From the NCBI GenBank assembly GCA_946187695.1, contig CAMHSB010000003.1, forward strand, positions 62,001-126,000: a DNA stretch of 64,000 nucleotides, read 5' to 3'. Position 1 is the stretch's first letter. Each line of letters begins with the position of its first letter. The notes beneath the pieces were generated by a model. It did no database searches. It had not been told where the DNA came from and saw only the letters and a list, made by a program, of their open reading frames with translations. Of the stretch, positions 35,534 to 43,528 are shown piece by piece. The translations under genes were made by a program, and so were the position numbers. The DNA is from an uncultured Bacteroidales bacterium (GTDB lineage: Bacteria; Bacteroidota; Bacteroidia; Bacteroidales; Paludibacteraceae).

Positions 35534-36556
35534 TTCACATTCAACGGAATAACCGGCTTTGAGTTTTTGCAAGTCCTCTACTCTATTCTCGTCCAAGGCG
35601 ATACGGACGGTGAGGCGTTGCTCGACCTTGACGAAGTTGCCCGTTGCATTGTCAATGGGAATAAGCGAGAACGCGCTGCCGGTGGCATCGGAGAGACTGA
35701 GGACGCGGCCTTTGTATGCGATGTCAGGAACAGCATCCACATGGATAGATACCTCGGAGCCTTCATGGATATGCGGCAGTTGCGTCTCGCGGTAGTTGGC
35801 TTCGACCCATTTCTGGTTCTCATCCACGATGCTGACAAGCGTCTGTCCGGGGTTGACCAGTTCGCCGATATTGATGTCACGCGAACCAACAAAACCCGAG
35901 TGCGAGGCAGTGATGTAACAATAAGAGAGATTGAGTTCGGCTAATTCGACCGCCGCCTCTGCCAGTTTGACCGCGGCTTCCACCGCCGAGCGGTTATGAC
36001 TCGTCTCATCCGCCATGCTGCGTTGCATGTCAATGGTGTGACAGATCTGCTCGTAACGTGCCTGCGCAGCCAGATAAGCAGAGTGCGTCTGGTCGGCTAT
36101 CTGCTGCGAGACAGAACCCGTGCGAAGCAACTGTTCGCAGCGTTTGTCCTCGCGTGCGAGGTTGTCCAAGTTGGCTTTCGCCTCGGCTTTGGACGCTTCG
36201 GTAGCAGAGATGTTCGATGAGGCAGTACGAACGGACGAACCGGCTTGTTTGCTTTGCTGCTGTGCACGCGCCAGATCGCTCTTGGCTTGTGCCAAACGCA
36301 GACGAAACTCGCTGTCCTCGATGATGACCAACGTGTCGCCTTCGCAAACGTGCTGGTACGCCTCAAAACGAATCTCCTTAATAAAACCCTGCACGCGAGT
36401 GTTCTGCGGCGCGATGTACTGGCACACGCGGGCATTGTCCGTGTACTCGATTTGCCCGAAATGAGTGAACTGCAGCACAACGTACGTTATGCCGGCAAGA
36501 AGAAGCAACACGATAACCGTGTTGTACAAATACGTGAAAATCTGGGATTTTTGCAT
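35522..36556 (-). CDS. HlyD/EmrA-family membrane-fusion adaptor
   Basis: 344 aa. One N-terminal helix (NTVIVLLLLAGITYVVLQF), biotinyl-lipoyl-like beta domain halves (RVQGFIKEIRFEAYQHVCEG and GFVGSRDINIGELVNPGQTL), a long coiled coil (about 85-200) and a C-terminal beta barrel. It bridges the inner-membrane MFS pump to an outer-membrane channel. The promoter is at 36684-36715, with a leader of about 120 nt that contains a word array. Confidence 0.93.
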   Translation of the reverse strand: MQKSQIFTYLYNTVIVLLLLAGITYVVLQFTHFGQIEYTDNARVCQYIAPQNTRVQGFIKEIRFEAYQHVCEGDTLVIIEDSEFRLRLAQAKSDLARAQQQSKQAGSSVRTASSNISATEASKAEAKANLDNLAREDKRCEQLLRTGSVSQQIADQTHSAYLAAQARYEQICHTIDMQRSMADETSHNRSAVEAAVKLAEAAVELAELNLSYCYITASHSGFVGSRDINIGELVNPGQTLVSIVDENQKWVEANYRETQLPHIHEGSEVSIHVDAVPDIAYKGRVLSLSDATGSAFSLIPIDNATGNFVKVEQRLTVRIALDENRVEDLQKLKAGYSVECEVKY

Positions 36557-36633
36557 GATGTTGTAACCCTTTAATAATTTAACTTTGCGGAATATTCTCG
36601 GGCTACAACCCTTGCCTTTACCAAGGCCAAATG

Positions 36634-36662
36634 ATGTACGATTTAACGATGTACAATGTACA
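36634..36662. repeat. Intergenic word array, twin of the array in the ECF sigma gene
   Basis: ATGTACG, ATTTAACG, ATGTACA, ATGTACA. It lies in the HlyD leader. Confidence 0.75.
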
Positions 36663-36683
36663 ATTGATTGTTAAAATCGAGTG

Positions 36684-36715
36684 CAAAGATACAAAAAAAA
36701 TCCGAATTATGCAAG
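36684..36715 (-). promoter_or_regulatory. Promoter of HlyD-MFS
   Basis: Minus strand: CTTG (36715-36712), 20 nt, TATCTTTG (36691-36684). Confidence 0.85.
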
Positions 36716-36723
36716 TTTTTTAT

Positions 36724-36765
36724 GCAAAAAAAACAAAGGTCTTCCTCTCGGTTAGACCTTTGTTT
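36724..36765 (-). terminator. Terminator of the PepSY-like gene
   Basis: AAACAAAGGTC (36731-36741) pairs with GACCTTTGTTT (36755-36765); the minus strand then runs into T-rich sequence. Confidence 0.85.
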
Positions 36766-36790
36766 CGGTGCAATGCATGTAGAAAGAAAT

Positions 36791-37222
36791 TTAGTCGTCA
36801 ATGCGGATGAACTCATAATTGCTGTTGAACTCGAGGTCAAGGCCGGAGTTAAGTTCGGCTTTCCAACGGCGGTCATCTTTGCCCCACTTGGTAATGAAAG
36901 CGCTGGGGAAATTGGCTTTCACATATGCGCGTACTTGTTCGGGGATGAGTGCAGCAGGTACTTCTGTCTGATGGCAGTCCACTTTGATGAGTTCGCCTGC
37001 CTTGTTGAATTCCAACGAACGACCATCGTTGAACTTGACATCGTACTCTGCGTCCAGCAGGCCTTTGTCCAATGTGACATAAGCGATTTGTGAGGCATCA
37101 AAATGCGCTGCGACGATGGCTTTTGCCGGTTCCGGCACTTGGTCGAAAGTGATCATTTGTTCTTTTGCGCAAGCCGTCAGGCTGCAGAGTGCCATAAGCA
37201 CTACAGAAAAATACTTTTTCAT
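36791..37222 (-). CDS. PepSY-like (beta-lactamase-inhibitor-like) secreted protein
   Basis: 143 aa. A signal peptide with possible lipobox (ALCSLTAC) is followed by two PepSY-like units: VPEPAKAIVAAHFDASQIAY...YDVKFNDGRSLEFNKAGEL and IPEQVRAYVKANFPSAFITK...WKAELNSGLDLEFN. Such proteins are common periplasmic or surface proteins of Bacteroidetes without a settled function. It lies 32 nt behind the Na/Pi symporter gene. Confidence 0.85.
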   Translation of the reverse strand: MKKYFSVVLMALCSLTACAKEQMITFDQVPEPAKAIVAAHFDASQIAYVTLDKGLLDAEYDVKFNDGRSLEFNKAGELIKVDCHQTEVPAALIPEQVRAYVKANFPSAFITKWGKDDRRWKAELNSGLDLEFNSNYEFIRIDD

Positions 37223-37254
37223 AATGATAAACTGTTAAAGGGTTAAACTGTTAT

Positions 37255-38931
37255 TTATTGTAAGTCCCGAATGGTCTTCGCCACATTGATGAGGTGGTCG
37301 GCAACACGTTCGGAGTTCTGGGCAAGGGAGATATACTCGGTTCCGGCTTGCGGTTTGCAGATACCCAACGAGAGCCGCTGGATATGATTGCGCTCCATCT
37401 CGTCGGTCAGACGGTCGATCTCGTCCTCTATCTGGTTTGCACGCCCGAGTGCGGACATATCCATCTTATGGTACGCCTGCATGGTGGCTTCGTGGAGTTG
37501 GGCGATGAGAGTATTCATCTGGTCTATCTCATTGAGGGCGTAGTCGGAGAAACGTACTTCCTGTTGGCGCAAGCTGTCTGCGTACTCAACGATGTTCGTT
37601 GCGTAGTCGCCTATACGCTCCAGGTCGCTGACCGTGCGGATGGTGGACGCCAAGTACTGGTGGTCAAAACGGTTGAGTTGGTTATCCGACAGTTTCACTG
37701 CGTATTGAACGAGTTCGCGGTTGAGGTAGTTGAGTTGGCGCTCCGTGCGGTTGAACTCGTCGCGTTCGGAATCGTCTAATGTCGTGACTTCCCGAATAGC
37801 GCGTTGGTAGTTCTGCAACGCCATTTGCGACATGTTCTCGATCTCCTCTTTGAGCTGGCGGATAGCAACTACCGGCGTGCGTAACATCTGCGGGTCGAAG
37901 AAATAGAGATGCGGTTCGTCGGTCTGCTGTGCAGGCTGGTCTTTGACGAGTTTGCAAGCGATGTTCACAAGGGCGTTGGTCAGCGGCAGCGCTACCAGCA
38001 TCGTAGTGACATTGAAGACCGTGTGGAACATAGCCAACTGGAGTTGCGGCGTGTGGAAGATGCGTTCGAAGAGGATTCCGAAGCTATACGTACCGCCGGT
38101 GGTGAGTTTGATCAGACCTCCTGCGCAGAGGAAGAGCACGACACCCAAGATATTGAAAATGAGGTGGATCATCGCCGTGCGTTTGGCGGCTACGCCGCTG
38201 GTGAGACCTGCGATAATCGCCACGACGCACGAACCGATGTTACTTCCCATCGTGAGGTAGATACCTTGGTCGAGAGAGATAAGCCCCGTGACAGCCATCG
38301 TGATTGCGATGGACGTCATGACGGACGAGGACTGAATGATGGCGGTAATGATAGCACCTAAAACGACCAATAACAGCGGATTACGAATGGATGCAAGGAA
38401 CAGTTTGACGGAATCGAGTGCCGCGAACTCATCCATGGCGTTTGCCATCATACTCAGACCGACAAAGAGCATACCGAAACCCGTAAGGATGCCGCCTGTT
38501 TTCTTCCACGCATCGCTTTTGGAGAAGAGCATCATAAAGGCTCCGATACCTGCGAAAGCCGCGAAGATGACGGTTGTGGAGAGGCTGTTCGAGCCCGATA
38601 GACCGAGTGCCACTAATTGCGCCGTGATGGTTGTACCGATATTCGCGCCGTAGATGATCGTGGCGGCTTGCGTTAGGGACATGATTCCCACGTTCACGAA
38701 ACCGATAACCATGACCGTTACGGCTCCACTGGACTGGATGGCCGCCGTTCCGAGCGTTCCGATACCAACACCGACCAGCTTGTTGTTGCCGGTGTGCGAG
38801 AAAAGCTGTTTGAGCCGCCTTGAAGCCGCCGACTCGAGATTGCTACTCATCATCGTGCAGGCCACCAGAAAGACTCCGATACCTGCCGTAAGCGTCAAAA
38901 GAGCTGTTAAAATACTAATTACATTTACCAT
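37255..38931 (-). CDS. Na/phosphate cotransporter (NptA type) with PhoU-like C-terminus
   Basis: 558 aa. Two inverted membrane halves each carry the signature AAIQSSGAVTVMV (near 64) and AIIQSSSVMTSIAI (near 200). A C-terminal helical PhoU-like domain (about 345-555, ERIGDYATNIVEYAD and SERVADHLINVAKTI) is present. It takes up phosphate with sodium. The start region (MVNVISIL) lies at the end of an ATG-word array (38931-38966). Confidence 0.93.
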   Translation of the reverse strand: MVNVISILTALLTLTAGIGVFLVACTMMSSNLESAASRRLKQLFSHTGNNKLVGVGIGTLGTAAIQSSGAVTVMVIGFVNVGIMSLTQAATIIYGANIGTTITAQLVALGLSGSNSLSTTVIFAAFAGIGAFMMLFSKSDAWKKTGGILTGFGMLFVGLSMMANAMDEFAALDSVKLFLASIRNPLLLVVLGAIITAIIQSSSVMTSIAITMAVTGLISLDQGIYLTMGSNIGSCVVAIIAGLTSGVAAKRTAMIHLIFNILGVVLFLCAGGLIKLTTGGTYSFGILFERIFHTPQLQLAMFHTVFNVTTMLVALPLTNALVNIACKLVKDQPAQQTDEPHLYFFDPQMLRTPVVAIRQLKEEIENMSQMALQNYQRAIREVTTLDDSERDEFNRTERQLNYLNRELVQYAVKLSDNQLNRFDHQYLASTIRTVSDLERIGDYATNIVEYADSLRQQEVRFSDYALNEIDQMNTLIAQLHEATMQAYHKMDMSALGRANQIEDEIDRLTDEMERNHIQRLSLGICKPQAGTEYISLAQNSERVADHLINVAKTIRDLQ

Positions 38932-38966
38932 TTGTTCATCTATTTTCGAATTTTCTCATTTCATCA
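38931..38966. repeat. ATG-word array at the start of the Na/Pi symporter gene
   Basis: On the minus strand ATGATGAA, ATGAGAAA, ATTCGAAA, ATGAACAA, ATGGTAA, ATG. The same words occur at the starts of the TetR gene (57.66 kb) and the flavodoxin gene (41.98 kb). Confidence 0.65.
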
Positions 38967-38972
38967 TTTAAG

Positions 38973-39008
38973 AAAAAACGGCACAAACTCACATGAGTTC
39001 ATACCGTT
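38973..39008 (-). terminator. Terminator of the 39014 gene
   Basis: Minus strand: AACGG...AACTC, loop ATGT, GAGTT...CCGTT, then TTTT. Confidence 0.75.
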
Positions 39009-39013
39009 ATAGT

Positions 39014-39364
39014 TTATGTCCGGGCATAGTTATGGCGCAAAATGGCTTTTCGCGGGGCATAGCGACGCACTAAACCGAGACGCCGTTTGTCGGAGATGAA
39101 AGGAGTTGATAATTGACAGTTGATAGTTGATAATTGACAATCATACGATTCAAATATGGGTAGAGTTGTTCTACAGATTCCATTGTCCCCGCCAAACTCA
39201 TCCCATTCGAAATCTTCGACCTCTATTTCAGCCGTGGCTTCAATCTGCAAATCCTGCCAAGCGTGTCGCATATCGCTCCATTCGTCCGCAATCAGACATG
39301 CCACAAAAGCGCTCATTAATACAAGCACGATCACATAGGCATATTTCCGTACAAACTGAATCAC
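39014..39364 (-). CDS. Small membrane-anchored protein of unknown function, GTG start
   Basis: About 116 aa. The -7 box of its promoter ends at 39369, so longer upstream starts are ruled out; GTG 39364 begins 5 nt after that box and would make the mRNA nearly leaderless. ATG 39328 is an alternative. One membrane helix (FVRKYAYVIVLVLMSAFVACLIA), an acidic middle (EIEVEDFEWDEFGG) and an insert DCQLSTINCQLST from a heptamer array (39105-39139). No family recognised. Confidence 0.5.
   Translation of the reverse strand: MIQFVRKYAYVIVLVLMSAFVACLIADEWSDMRHAWQDLQIEATAEIEVEDFEWDEFGGDNGICRTTLPIFESYDCQLSTINCQLSTPFISDKRRLGLVRRYAPRKAILRHNYART
39105..39139. repeat. Heptamer word array inside the 39014 gene
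   Basis: GTTGATA, ATTGACA, GTTGATA, GTTGATA, ATTGACA: five exact-length units. Confidence 0.8.
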
Positions 39365-39368
39365 GGTG

Positions 39369-39400
39369 CAAAGGTACAAAAAAAATCCCACATACGCAAG
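39369..39400 (-). promoter_or_regulatory. Promoter of the 39014 gene overlapping a terminator
   Basis: Minus strand: CTTG (39400-39397), 20 nt, TACCTTTG (39376-39369). The CTTG lies in the hairpin loop. Confidence 0.85.
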
Positions 39401-39417
39401 GGTCAGTGGGATTTTTT
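39378..39417 (-). terminator. Terminator of the 39439 acetyltransferase operon
   Basis: ATCCCAC (39385-39391) pairs with GTGGGAT (39406-39412), T run on the minus strand. Nearly identical to 33881-33920. Confidence 0.88.
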
Positions 39418-39438
39418 GGATTACAAAGGACGATTTCC

Positions 39439-39996
39439 TTAGTCTATCATCTTAATCAATTTGGCAGGATTGCCGGCAACGACCATATCATCAGGGATGT
39501 CATGCGTAACGACCGAACCGGCTCCAACGATCACGCGGTTTCCGATGGTGACACCCGGACAAACGATTACTCCGCTGCCCAGCCAGCAGTCATCGCCTAT
39601 CCGTATCGGTAGACCTGTTTCTATGGTCTGACGGCGAGCAAGATAATCATGCGGATGATCAGGCGTCAGCAGTTGACAGTTAGGTCCGATAAGCGTGTGA
39701 GAGCCGATGGAAATACCTCCACCATCCAAGAAGACCCCATTAAAATTGATAAACGAACCTTCGCCTATGCTAATTCGGTTGCCGTGGTCGCAATGGAATG
39801 GGGGACATATAATCACAGAAGGATGTGCATCTGGGATGAGGGCTTTGATACAACGGTGCAACTCCTCCATGTCCCATGCACCGCATTGATTGAGGTCCCG
39901 CATGGCATAATACGCCCGCAGGATATTCGCCTGAACCTCCTTGTCCGTATAATCATACGGCATGTTATGAAGCATTTTCTCGTATTCTGTCATCAT
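39439..39996 (-). CDS. Maltose/galactoside O-acetyltransferase-like enzyme
   Basis: 185 aa. The N-terminal Mac domain (MTEYEKMLHNMPYDYTDKE) and hexapeptide beta-helix (CDHGNRISIGEGSFINFNGV, IGPNCQLLTPDHPHD, IGDDCWLGSGVIVCPGVTIG) are typical; the catalytic His is in TPDHPH. It acetylates sugars or foreign thio-sugars with acetyl-CoA. It is last in an operon with two small genes from the promoter at 40860-40891. Confidence 0.94.
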   Translation of the reverse strand: MMTEYEKMLHNMPYDYTDKEVQANILRAYYAMRDLNQCGAWDMEELHRCIKALIPDAHPSVIICPPFHCDHGNRISIGEGSFINFNGVFLDGGGISIGSHTLIGPNCQLLTPDHPHDYLARRQTIETGLPIRIGDDCWLGSGVIVCPGVTIGNRVIVGAGSVVTHDIPDDMVVAGNPAKLIKMID

Positions 39997-40025
39997 TTAT
40001 TCTTGCGCTATGTATTCGTCGCATG

Positions 40026-40253
40026 TCATAATAATTCTGTCAATTTATCTTCCCGAATGATCTTCGGTGCGCTTTTGCCTGCCAGCACAAGGATCTTCTT
40101 CCCGTCGTGATAGATATGTAACTGCCGTGAACGGACAACTGCTGTCAGCGTCGGGTCGTTCTCTATCTGCTCACGGATAGCGCGATACTCGCCATCCGGA
40201 GCGAATAACTTCCGCTGTAAATGCGAGCACATGTTTGTGGTGTCGATGGTCAT
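40026..40253 (-). CDS. Small protein of unknown function (75 aa)
   Basis: A compact mixed alpha/beta sequence containing RKLFAPDGEYRAIREQIEN and LHIYHDGKKILVLAGKSAPK. No signal or membrane helix. It lies 5 nt behind the 128-aa gene and 29 nt ahead of the acetyltransferase, so probably one operon. No family recognised. Confidence 0.6.
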   Translation of the reverse strand: MTIDTTNMCSHLQRKLFAPDGEYRAIREQIENDPTLTAVVRSRQLHIYHDGKKILVLAGKSAPKIIREDKLTELL

Positions 40254-40258
40254 TCTTC

Positions 40259-40645
40259 TTATTCTCCCTCTTTCCGCAACTGAGCAATAATAAACCCGCG
40301 CAATGTGCTATAATACTTCCCTTGCGCAGCGGCAGTAGATTCCTCGCCGAAAAAACGCCGATTAGCGCGATTCAAACTCTTGTTCGCAAGCTTCTTGTAT
40401 TCGCCATACTGCGCCTGCCAATAAGCCAGCCGCTCAGAGTCCTCCATCTCTGTCTTGCATTGTTTGACTGCCTCCGTAAAAGCGGAAATAGCCCGTTTCC
40501 GACTCTCCGCTAACGGACCTTCATACGGATGTTGAATTGCATAAGCATGCACTCGCCCGTTACGCGTACGCATTACAATACGCTCATTTCGATGTAACTT
40601 GCCGCTCATACTCTCAAACGGCGATGCCGGTTCTACTCTTGCCAT
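40259..40645 (-). CDS. Conserved small Bacteroidales-type protein of unknown function (128 aa)
   Basis: The pattern MARVEPASPFESMSGKLHRNERIVMRTRNG..., a helical middle (AFTEAVKQCKTEMED) and the end YYSTLRGFIIAQLRKEG resembles a recurrent Bacteroidales family seen near mobile DNA (from memory). It may bind nucleic acid, but no motif proves it. The leader (40646-40859) is made of quasi-repeats. Confidence 0.65.
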   Translation of the reverse strand: MARVEPASPFESMSGKLHRNERIVMRTRNGRVHAYAIQHPYEGPLAESRKRAISAFTEAVKQCKTEMEDSERLAYWQAQYGEYKKLANKSLNRANRRFFGEESTAAAQGKYYSTLRGFIIAQLRKEGE

Positions 40646-40668
40646 ATTCTTCTCTTTTTATTCCGCTG

Positions 40669-40790
40669 TCTTTCTACTATGTTTTTGCTACTTTTCTTCT
40701 ACTTTTCTGCTATCTATCTGCTATGTATCCGCTTATTATCACGTAACATATACGATAGATACACGATACATATACGTCAGATATACATTA
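40669..40790. repeat. Quasi-repeat leader of the 128-aa gene
   Basis: Two word fields: CTACTTTTCTTCTACTTTTC and similar (40669-40730), then ACGATAGATACACGATACAT and similar (40741-40790). The second resembles the words at 44733-44792. No gene seen. Confidence 0.55.
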
Positions 40791-40859
40791 TATTAGTATA
40801 ATCACGCTATACTCTAACGCCAACAACACCGTAACCGCATCTAGTAACGAAACTGCCTG

Positions 40860-40891
40860 CAAAATTACAAAAAATATCCCACATGTGCAAG
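40860..40891 (-). promoter_or_regulatory. Promoter of the 128-aa gene operon overlapping a terminator
   Basis: Minus strand: CTTG (40891-40888), 20 nt, TAATTTTG (40867-40860). The CTTG lies in the hairpin loop. Confidence 0.85.
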
Positions 40892-40908
40892 TTTTTGTGG
40901 GATTTTTT
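40868..40908 (-). terminator. Terminator of the flavodoxin-acetyltransferase operon
   Basis: ATCCCAC (40876-40882) pairs with GTGGGAT (40897-40903), then an A/T-rich tail on the minus strand. Confidence 0.82.
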
Positions 40909-40929
40909 GGATTACAAAGGATGATTTCC

Positions 40930-41463
40930 TTAGTCTATCATCTTAATCAGTTTGGCAGGATTGCCGCCTACGATGGCATTGGCAGGCACATCTTTGGTGA
41001 CCACAGCCGCAGCTGCTACGACCGCATTCTCGCCAACTGTCACTCCCGGCAGGATGGTGGCTCCGGCTCCGATCCACGCGTTCTTACCGATATGCACCGG
41101 CTTGCAGATAAGTATCTGGCGGTCGTGGAGATCGTGGTTATTGCTGATAAGCTGCACGTTCGCCGCAATCATCGCGCCGTCCTCAATGGTGATTCCGCCG
41201 CGCGACATCATCAGACAATCCGGCATGATCATGACTCCTTTGCCGATATGTACCATGTCAAAGCACACGCCCTTCAACGGCGGTTGCACGATAGCTCCTT
41301 CGCCGAGGTTTTCGCCAAAGAGCGCTTTCGTTGCCTCGATGTTCTCCGGCGTAAAAGGAATTGTTTGATTGAACGCAAAGAGCTTGCGTCCTTGTTCAAT
41401 ATATATTGCTTGTGCTTCGGGCGTCGTCACCCGCGGGTCAACTCGAAATCCTTCCATAATCAT
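40930..41463 (-). CDS. Hexapeptide-repeat acetyltransferase
   Basis: 177 aa. No Mac domain; a short helical N-terminus ([20 protein letters not shown]) precedes the beta-helix ([58 protein letters not shown]) and [10 protein letters not shown] end. The His in SNNHD is the likely base. The substrate is unknown. Its start codon overlaps the last base of the flavodoxin gene. Confidence 0.9.
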   Translation of the reverse strand: MIMEGFRVDPRVTTPEAQAIYIEQGRKLFAFNQTIPFTPENIEATKALFGENLGEGAIVQPPLKGVCFDMVHIGKGVMIMPDCLMMSRGGITIEDGAMIAANVQLISNNHDLHDRQILICKPVHIGKNAWIGAGATILPGVTVGENAVVAAAAVVTKDVPANAIVGGNPAKLIKMID

Positions 41464-42062
41464 CAGAGATTAAGTCCTTTAATCCATTTTTCTACTTTCG
41501 CTTTGTTCGTGCGCACCTCGTGGCCGTAGATGCTGAAACCGGGCTTTACGTCGGCATTCGGGTACGCTTTGCGGATGTCGCTCATCACATTGCCAAGACC
41601 GCTTCCTTCGTGCGTCGTGAACGGATAAATGGTCTTGCCGTTCAGGTCGTACGTGTCGAAGAACGTGAACATCACTTGCGGGTAAGTGCCCCACCAAATC
41701 GGTCCGCCGATGAAGATGATGTCGTACTGGTCGAGGTTCTCCAGTTTGCCTTCAAACGCCGGACGCTCGTCGTTGCGGGCTTCCTCTTGCGCCAGTTCGG
41801 TCAACGGCGTATAAGCCATTCCGTCGTATTTGTGGGTCACGATCTCAAACTGGTCGGCTCCGGCCAGTTCGCTGATGTAGTCCGCCACGATCTTGGTGTT
41901 GCCCACTTGGATGTTTCCCACCGAGTAGTTCTCTCCGGCATGAGAGAAGAATACTACAAGACATTTTTTCATTTGTTCATTTACCATTTTCTCATTTTTG
42001 TTTTGTGCGTTGCAGCTTGTGAATGTAAGTACTGCAAGCAAGGTGAATAAAATCTTCTTCAT
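41463..42062 (-). CDS. Flavodoxin lipoprotein
   Basis: 199 aa from ATG 42062 (ATGs at 42071 and 42068 are also possible; the long upstream frame precedes the -7 box). The lipobox FTSC predicts an envelope location. The flavodoxin fold has [20 protein letters not shown] and [18 protein letters not shown]. The linker [12 protein letters not shown] between signal and flavodoxin is encoded by an ATG-word array, as if a cytoplasmic flavodoxin had been joined to a signal. Co-transcribed with the acetyltransferase. Confidence 0.87.
   Translation of the reverse strand: MKKILFTLLAVLTFTSCNAQNKNEKMVNEQMKKCLVVFFSHAGENYSVGNIQVGNTKIVADYISELAGADQFEIVTHKYDGMAYTPLTELAQEEARNDERPAFEGKLENLDQYDIIFIGGPIWWGTYPQVMFTFFDTYDLNGKTIYPFTTHEGSGLGNVMSDIRKAYPNADVKPGFSIYGHEVRTNKAKVEKWIKGLNL
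41960..41999. repeat. ATG-word array inside the flavodoxin lipoprotein gene
   Basis: Minus strand ATGAGAAA, ATGGTAA, ATGAACAA, ATGAAAAA, ATG. Same family as 38931-38966 and 57655-57699. Confidence 0.7.
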
Positions 42063-42085
42063 AACCATCATTTTGAATTGCGCTG

Positions 42086-42093
42086 CAAAATTA
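42086..42093 (-). promoter_or_regulatory. Probable -7 box for the flavodoxin lipoprotein gene
   Basis: TAATTTTG on the minus strand; the -33 position does not match TTTG or CTTG. Confidence 0.45.
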
Positions 42094-42239
42094 CTGCTTT
42101 TTTGCGAAATAGCCGTTACATAATTTACGGCATTTCTTACACATTTCGCAGAAAAAACACTTTTCAGTCCATTTTTCTGCCGGCAAATGAGCGTGAGAGA
42201 CGAAAAATGCACTCGCAGAAACGATTTTTCCCCAAAATC

Positions 42240-42271
42240 CTTGTGTATTTCAAATATTTTTAGTAACTTTG
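42240..42271 (+). promoter_or_regulatory. Promoter of the DUF3791-DUF3990 module
   Basis: CTTG 42240-42243, 20 nt, TAACTTTG 42264-42271, about 30 nt upstream of the first ATG. Confidence 0.85.
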
Positions 42272-42302
42272 CAGCCGAAAGTTGCAAAGAGAGTAAAACA
42301 AC

Positions 42303-42524
42303 ATGGCAAAATCGGTCATAGATAGAATAGAATATCTTGTTCTGTTGGTAGCGGAGTTCGCCCGACTGAACAAACTATCCGAGGTGCAATCATACCGCTA
42401 CCTGCAGCAGTATGGAGCGCTGGCTTTGTGCGAGAAACATTATAATATCATGCACACGCTCTCTGTGGAGGAGAATCTGCAAACTTTGCGCGAATATTGT
42501 CAACGGAAAGGAGGCAATCTATGA
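42303..42524 (+). CDS. DUF3791-like protein, likely antitoxin
   Basis: 73 aa, all helical: VLLVAEFARLNKLSEVQSYRYLQQYGALALCEKHYNIMHT. This fits DUF3791, small proteins found beside DUF3990 (ADP-ribosyltransferase-like) genes. First of three overlapping genes. Its stop overlaps the next start (ATGA). The antitoxin role is inferred from gene order. Confidence 0.75.
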   Translation: MAKSVIDRIEYLVLLVAEFARLNKLSEVQSYRYLQQYGALALCEKHYNIMHTLSVEENLQTLREYCQRKGGNL

Positions 42525-42991
42525 TCCTCTATCATGGCACAACGGTCAATATTGAGCGTATCGACCTTATGAAATCCAAGCCCAACAAGGATTTCGGGCG
42601 TGCTTTCTATCTCTCGGAGAACTACAACCAAGCCTTGGAAATGGCGCAGTTCAAAGCAGAGTTTGCTGAACTGCCACCGGTGGTGAATGTCTATTCCTTT
42701 GACGAAAAGTTTTTGCAGGAGTTACGTTACAAACGCTTTGAGTCTTACACGGAGGAATGGGCGCATTTTGTGTATAACCATCGTACCGAACCGCAAGGGC
42801 GCACGCTGCATGATTATGATGTGGTCTATGGACCGATTGCGAACGATACTATTGGCGCACAGATTACCCGTTACAAACAGAACTATATTACGTTTGAAGA
42901 GTTCCTCAAACGTATTCAATATCCCAAAGGTATCACTTTCCAATACGCTTTTTGTACGCAAAGAGCGATTGATAAACTGATTAAACAATGA
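42521..42991 (+). CDS. DUF3990 protein, ADP-ribosyltransferase-like, likely toxin
   Basis: 156 aa from ATG 42521. It begins MILYHGTTVNIERIDLMKSK; YHGT matches the first NAD-binding motif of PARP/ART folds. DFGRAFYLSENYNQALEMA fits the second block, and a later Glu (ITFEEFLKRI) could complete an H-Y-E set. DUF3990 is linked to the ART superfamily from memory. It would modify a cell target when not held in check by its neighbours. Flanked on both sides by DUF3791-like genes with ATGA overlaps. Confidence 0.75.
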   Translation: MILYHGTTVNIERIDLMKSKPNKDFGRAFYLSENYNQALEMAQFKAEFAELPPVVNVYSFDEKFLQELRYKRFESYTEEWAHFVYNHRTEPQGRTLHDYDVVYGPIANDTIGAQITRYKQNYITFEEFLKRIQYPKGITFQYAFCTQRAIDKLIKQ

Positions 42992-43206
42992 ACGTATCGC
43001 AGGCTGAATTTCAGAACATGAAAGAGGAGATTATCAAAGACCTCATCGCTCGCCTTATGGATGAGCGCGGTTTGGCGATGCAAGAAGCTTTCGATACGGT
43101 GTATAACTCGCGTTTGTTTGAAAAACTCAGCGACCCGAAAACGGGCTTGTATTTTCAATCTTCCGGCTATGTGTATAGCTATTTGCAAGACGAATTGAAT
43201 CAATAA
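42988..43206 (+). CDS. Second DUF3791-like protein
   Basis: 72 aa. MNVSQAEFQNMKEEIIKDLI, then LAMQEAFDTVYNSRLFEKLSDPKTGLYFQSSGYVYSYL; the TGLYxQSxxYVY motif recurs in proteins beside DUF3990 (from memory). It overlaps the DUF3990 gene by ATGA. Either a second antitoxin or a specificity partner. Confidence 0.7.
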   Translation: MNVSQAEFQNMKEEIIKDLIARLMDERGLAMQEAFDTVYNSRLFEKLSDPKTGLYFQSSGYVYSYLQDELNQ

Positions 43207-43528
43207 ATATACGTCCCTCTCTGAGCGGTGCTTCCGAGCACTTTGGGAAAGGAGAAAGACAAAACAAGACATAAAGACAAGCGCAAAGCGTTGCGCACAA
43301 AACATATAATTAATTATTCGCTATTATTCCAAAATTGTCAACTACCACAAGACAAACTAAAACCCGGAATAAGTTGTGAAGCACTCTTTGAGTGTGGATA
43401 ACTTGTGGTTTTAGTGGTGTGGTAGCCTGACAATTTGCAAGGAGTCCGCACTTTTTGTATATATCAATAAACTAACTATAATCCATTAAAACCGATGCTC
43501 AACGGGATATAAATGAGCAACTAATAAA
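43207..43528. other. Intergenic region with hairpins, no gene
   Basis: It holds a small hairpin GTGCT/AGCAC (43228-43241), a hairpin GCGCAA/TTGCGC (43281-43296) and the large nested inverted repeat 43332-43436. No standard promoter for the 43529 gene is seen. Confidence 0.6.
43332..43436. repeat. Five-segment nested inverted repeat
   Basis: Paired segments in order: AAATTGTC/GACAATTT, CTACCACA/TGTGGTAG, CTAAAACC/GGTTTTAG, AAGTT/AACTT, CACTC/GAGTG around a TTT loop. About 34 bp pair, with short asymmetric gaps. It could be a folded RNA, a cruciform or a single-strand recombination site. Confidence 0.8.

Noticed and set aside
43332..43436. Possible integron attC site
   Set aside because: Neither GTTRRRY nor RYYYAAC core ends were found and no integrase is in the window.
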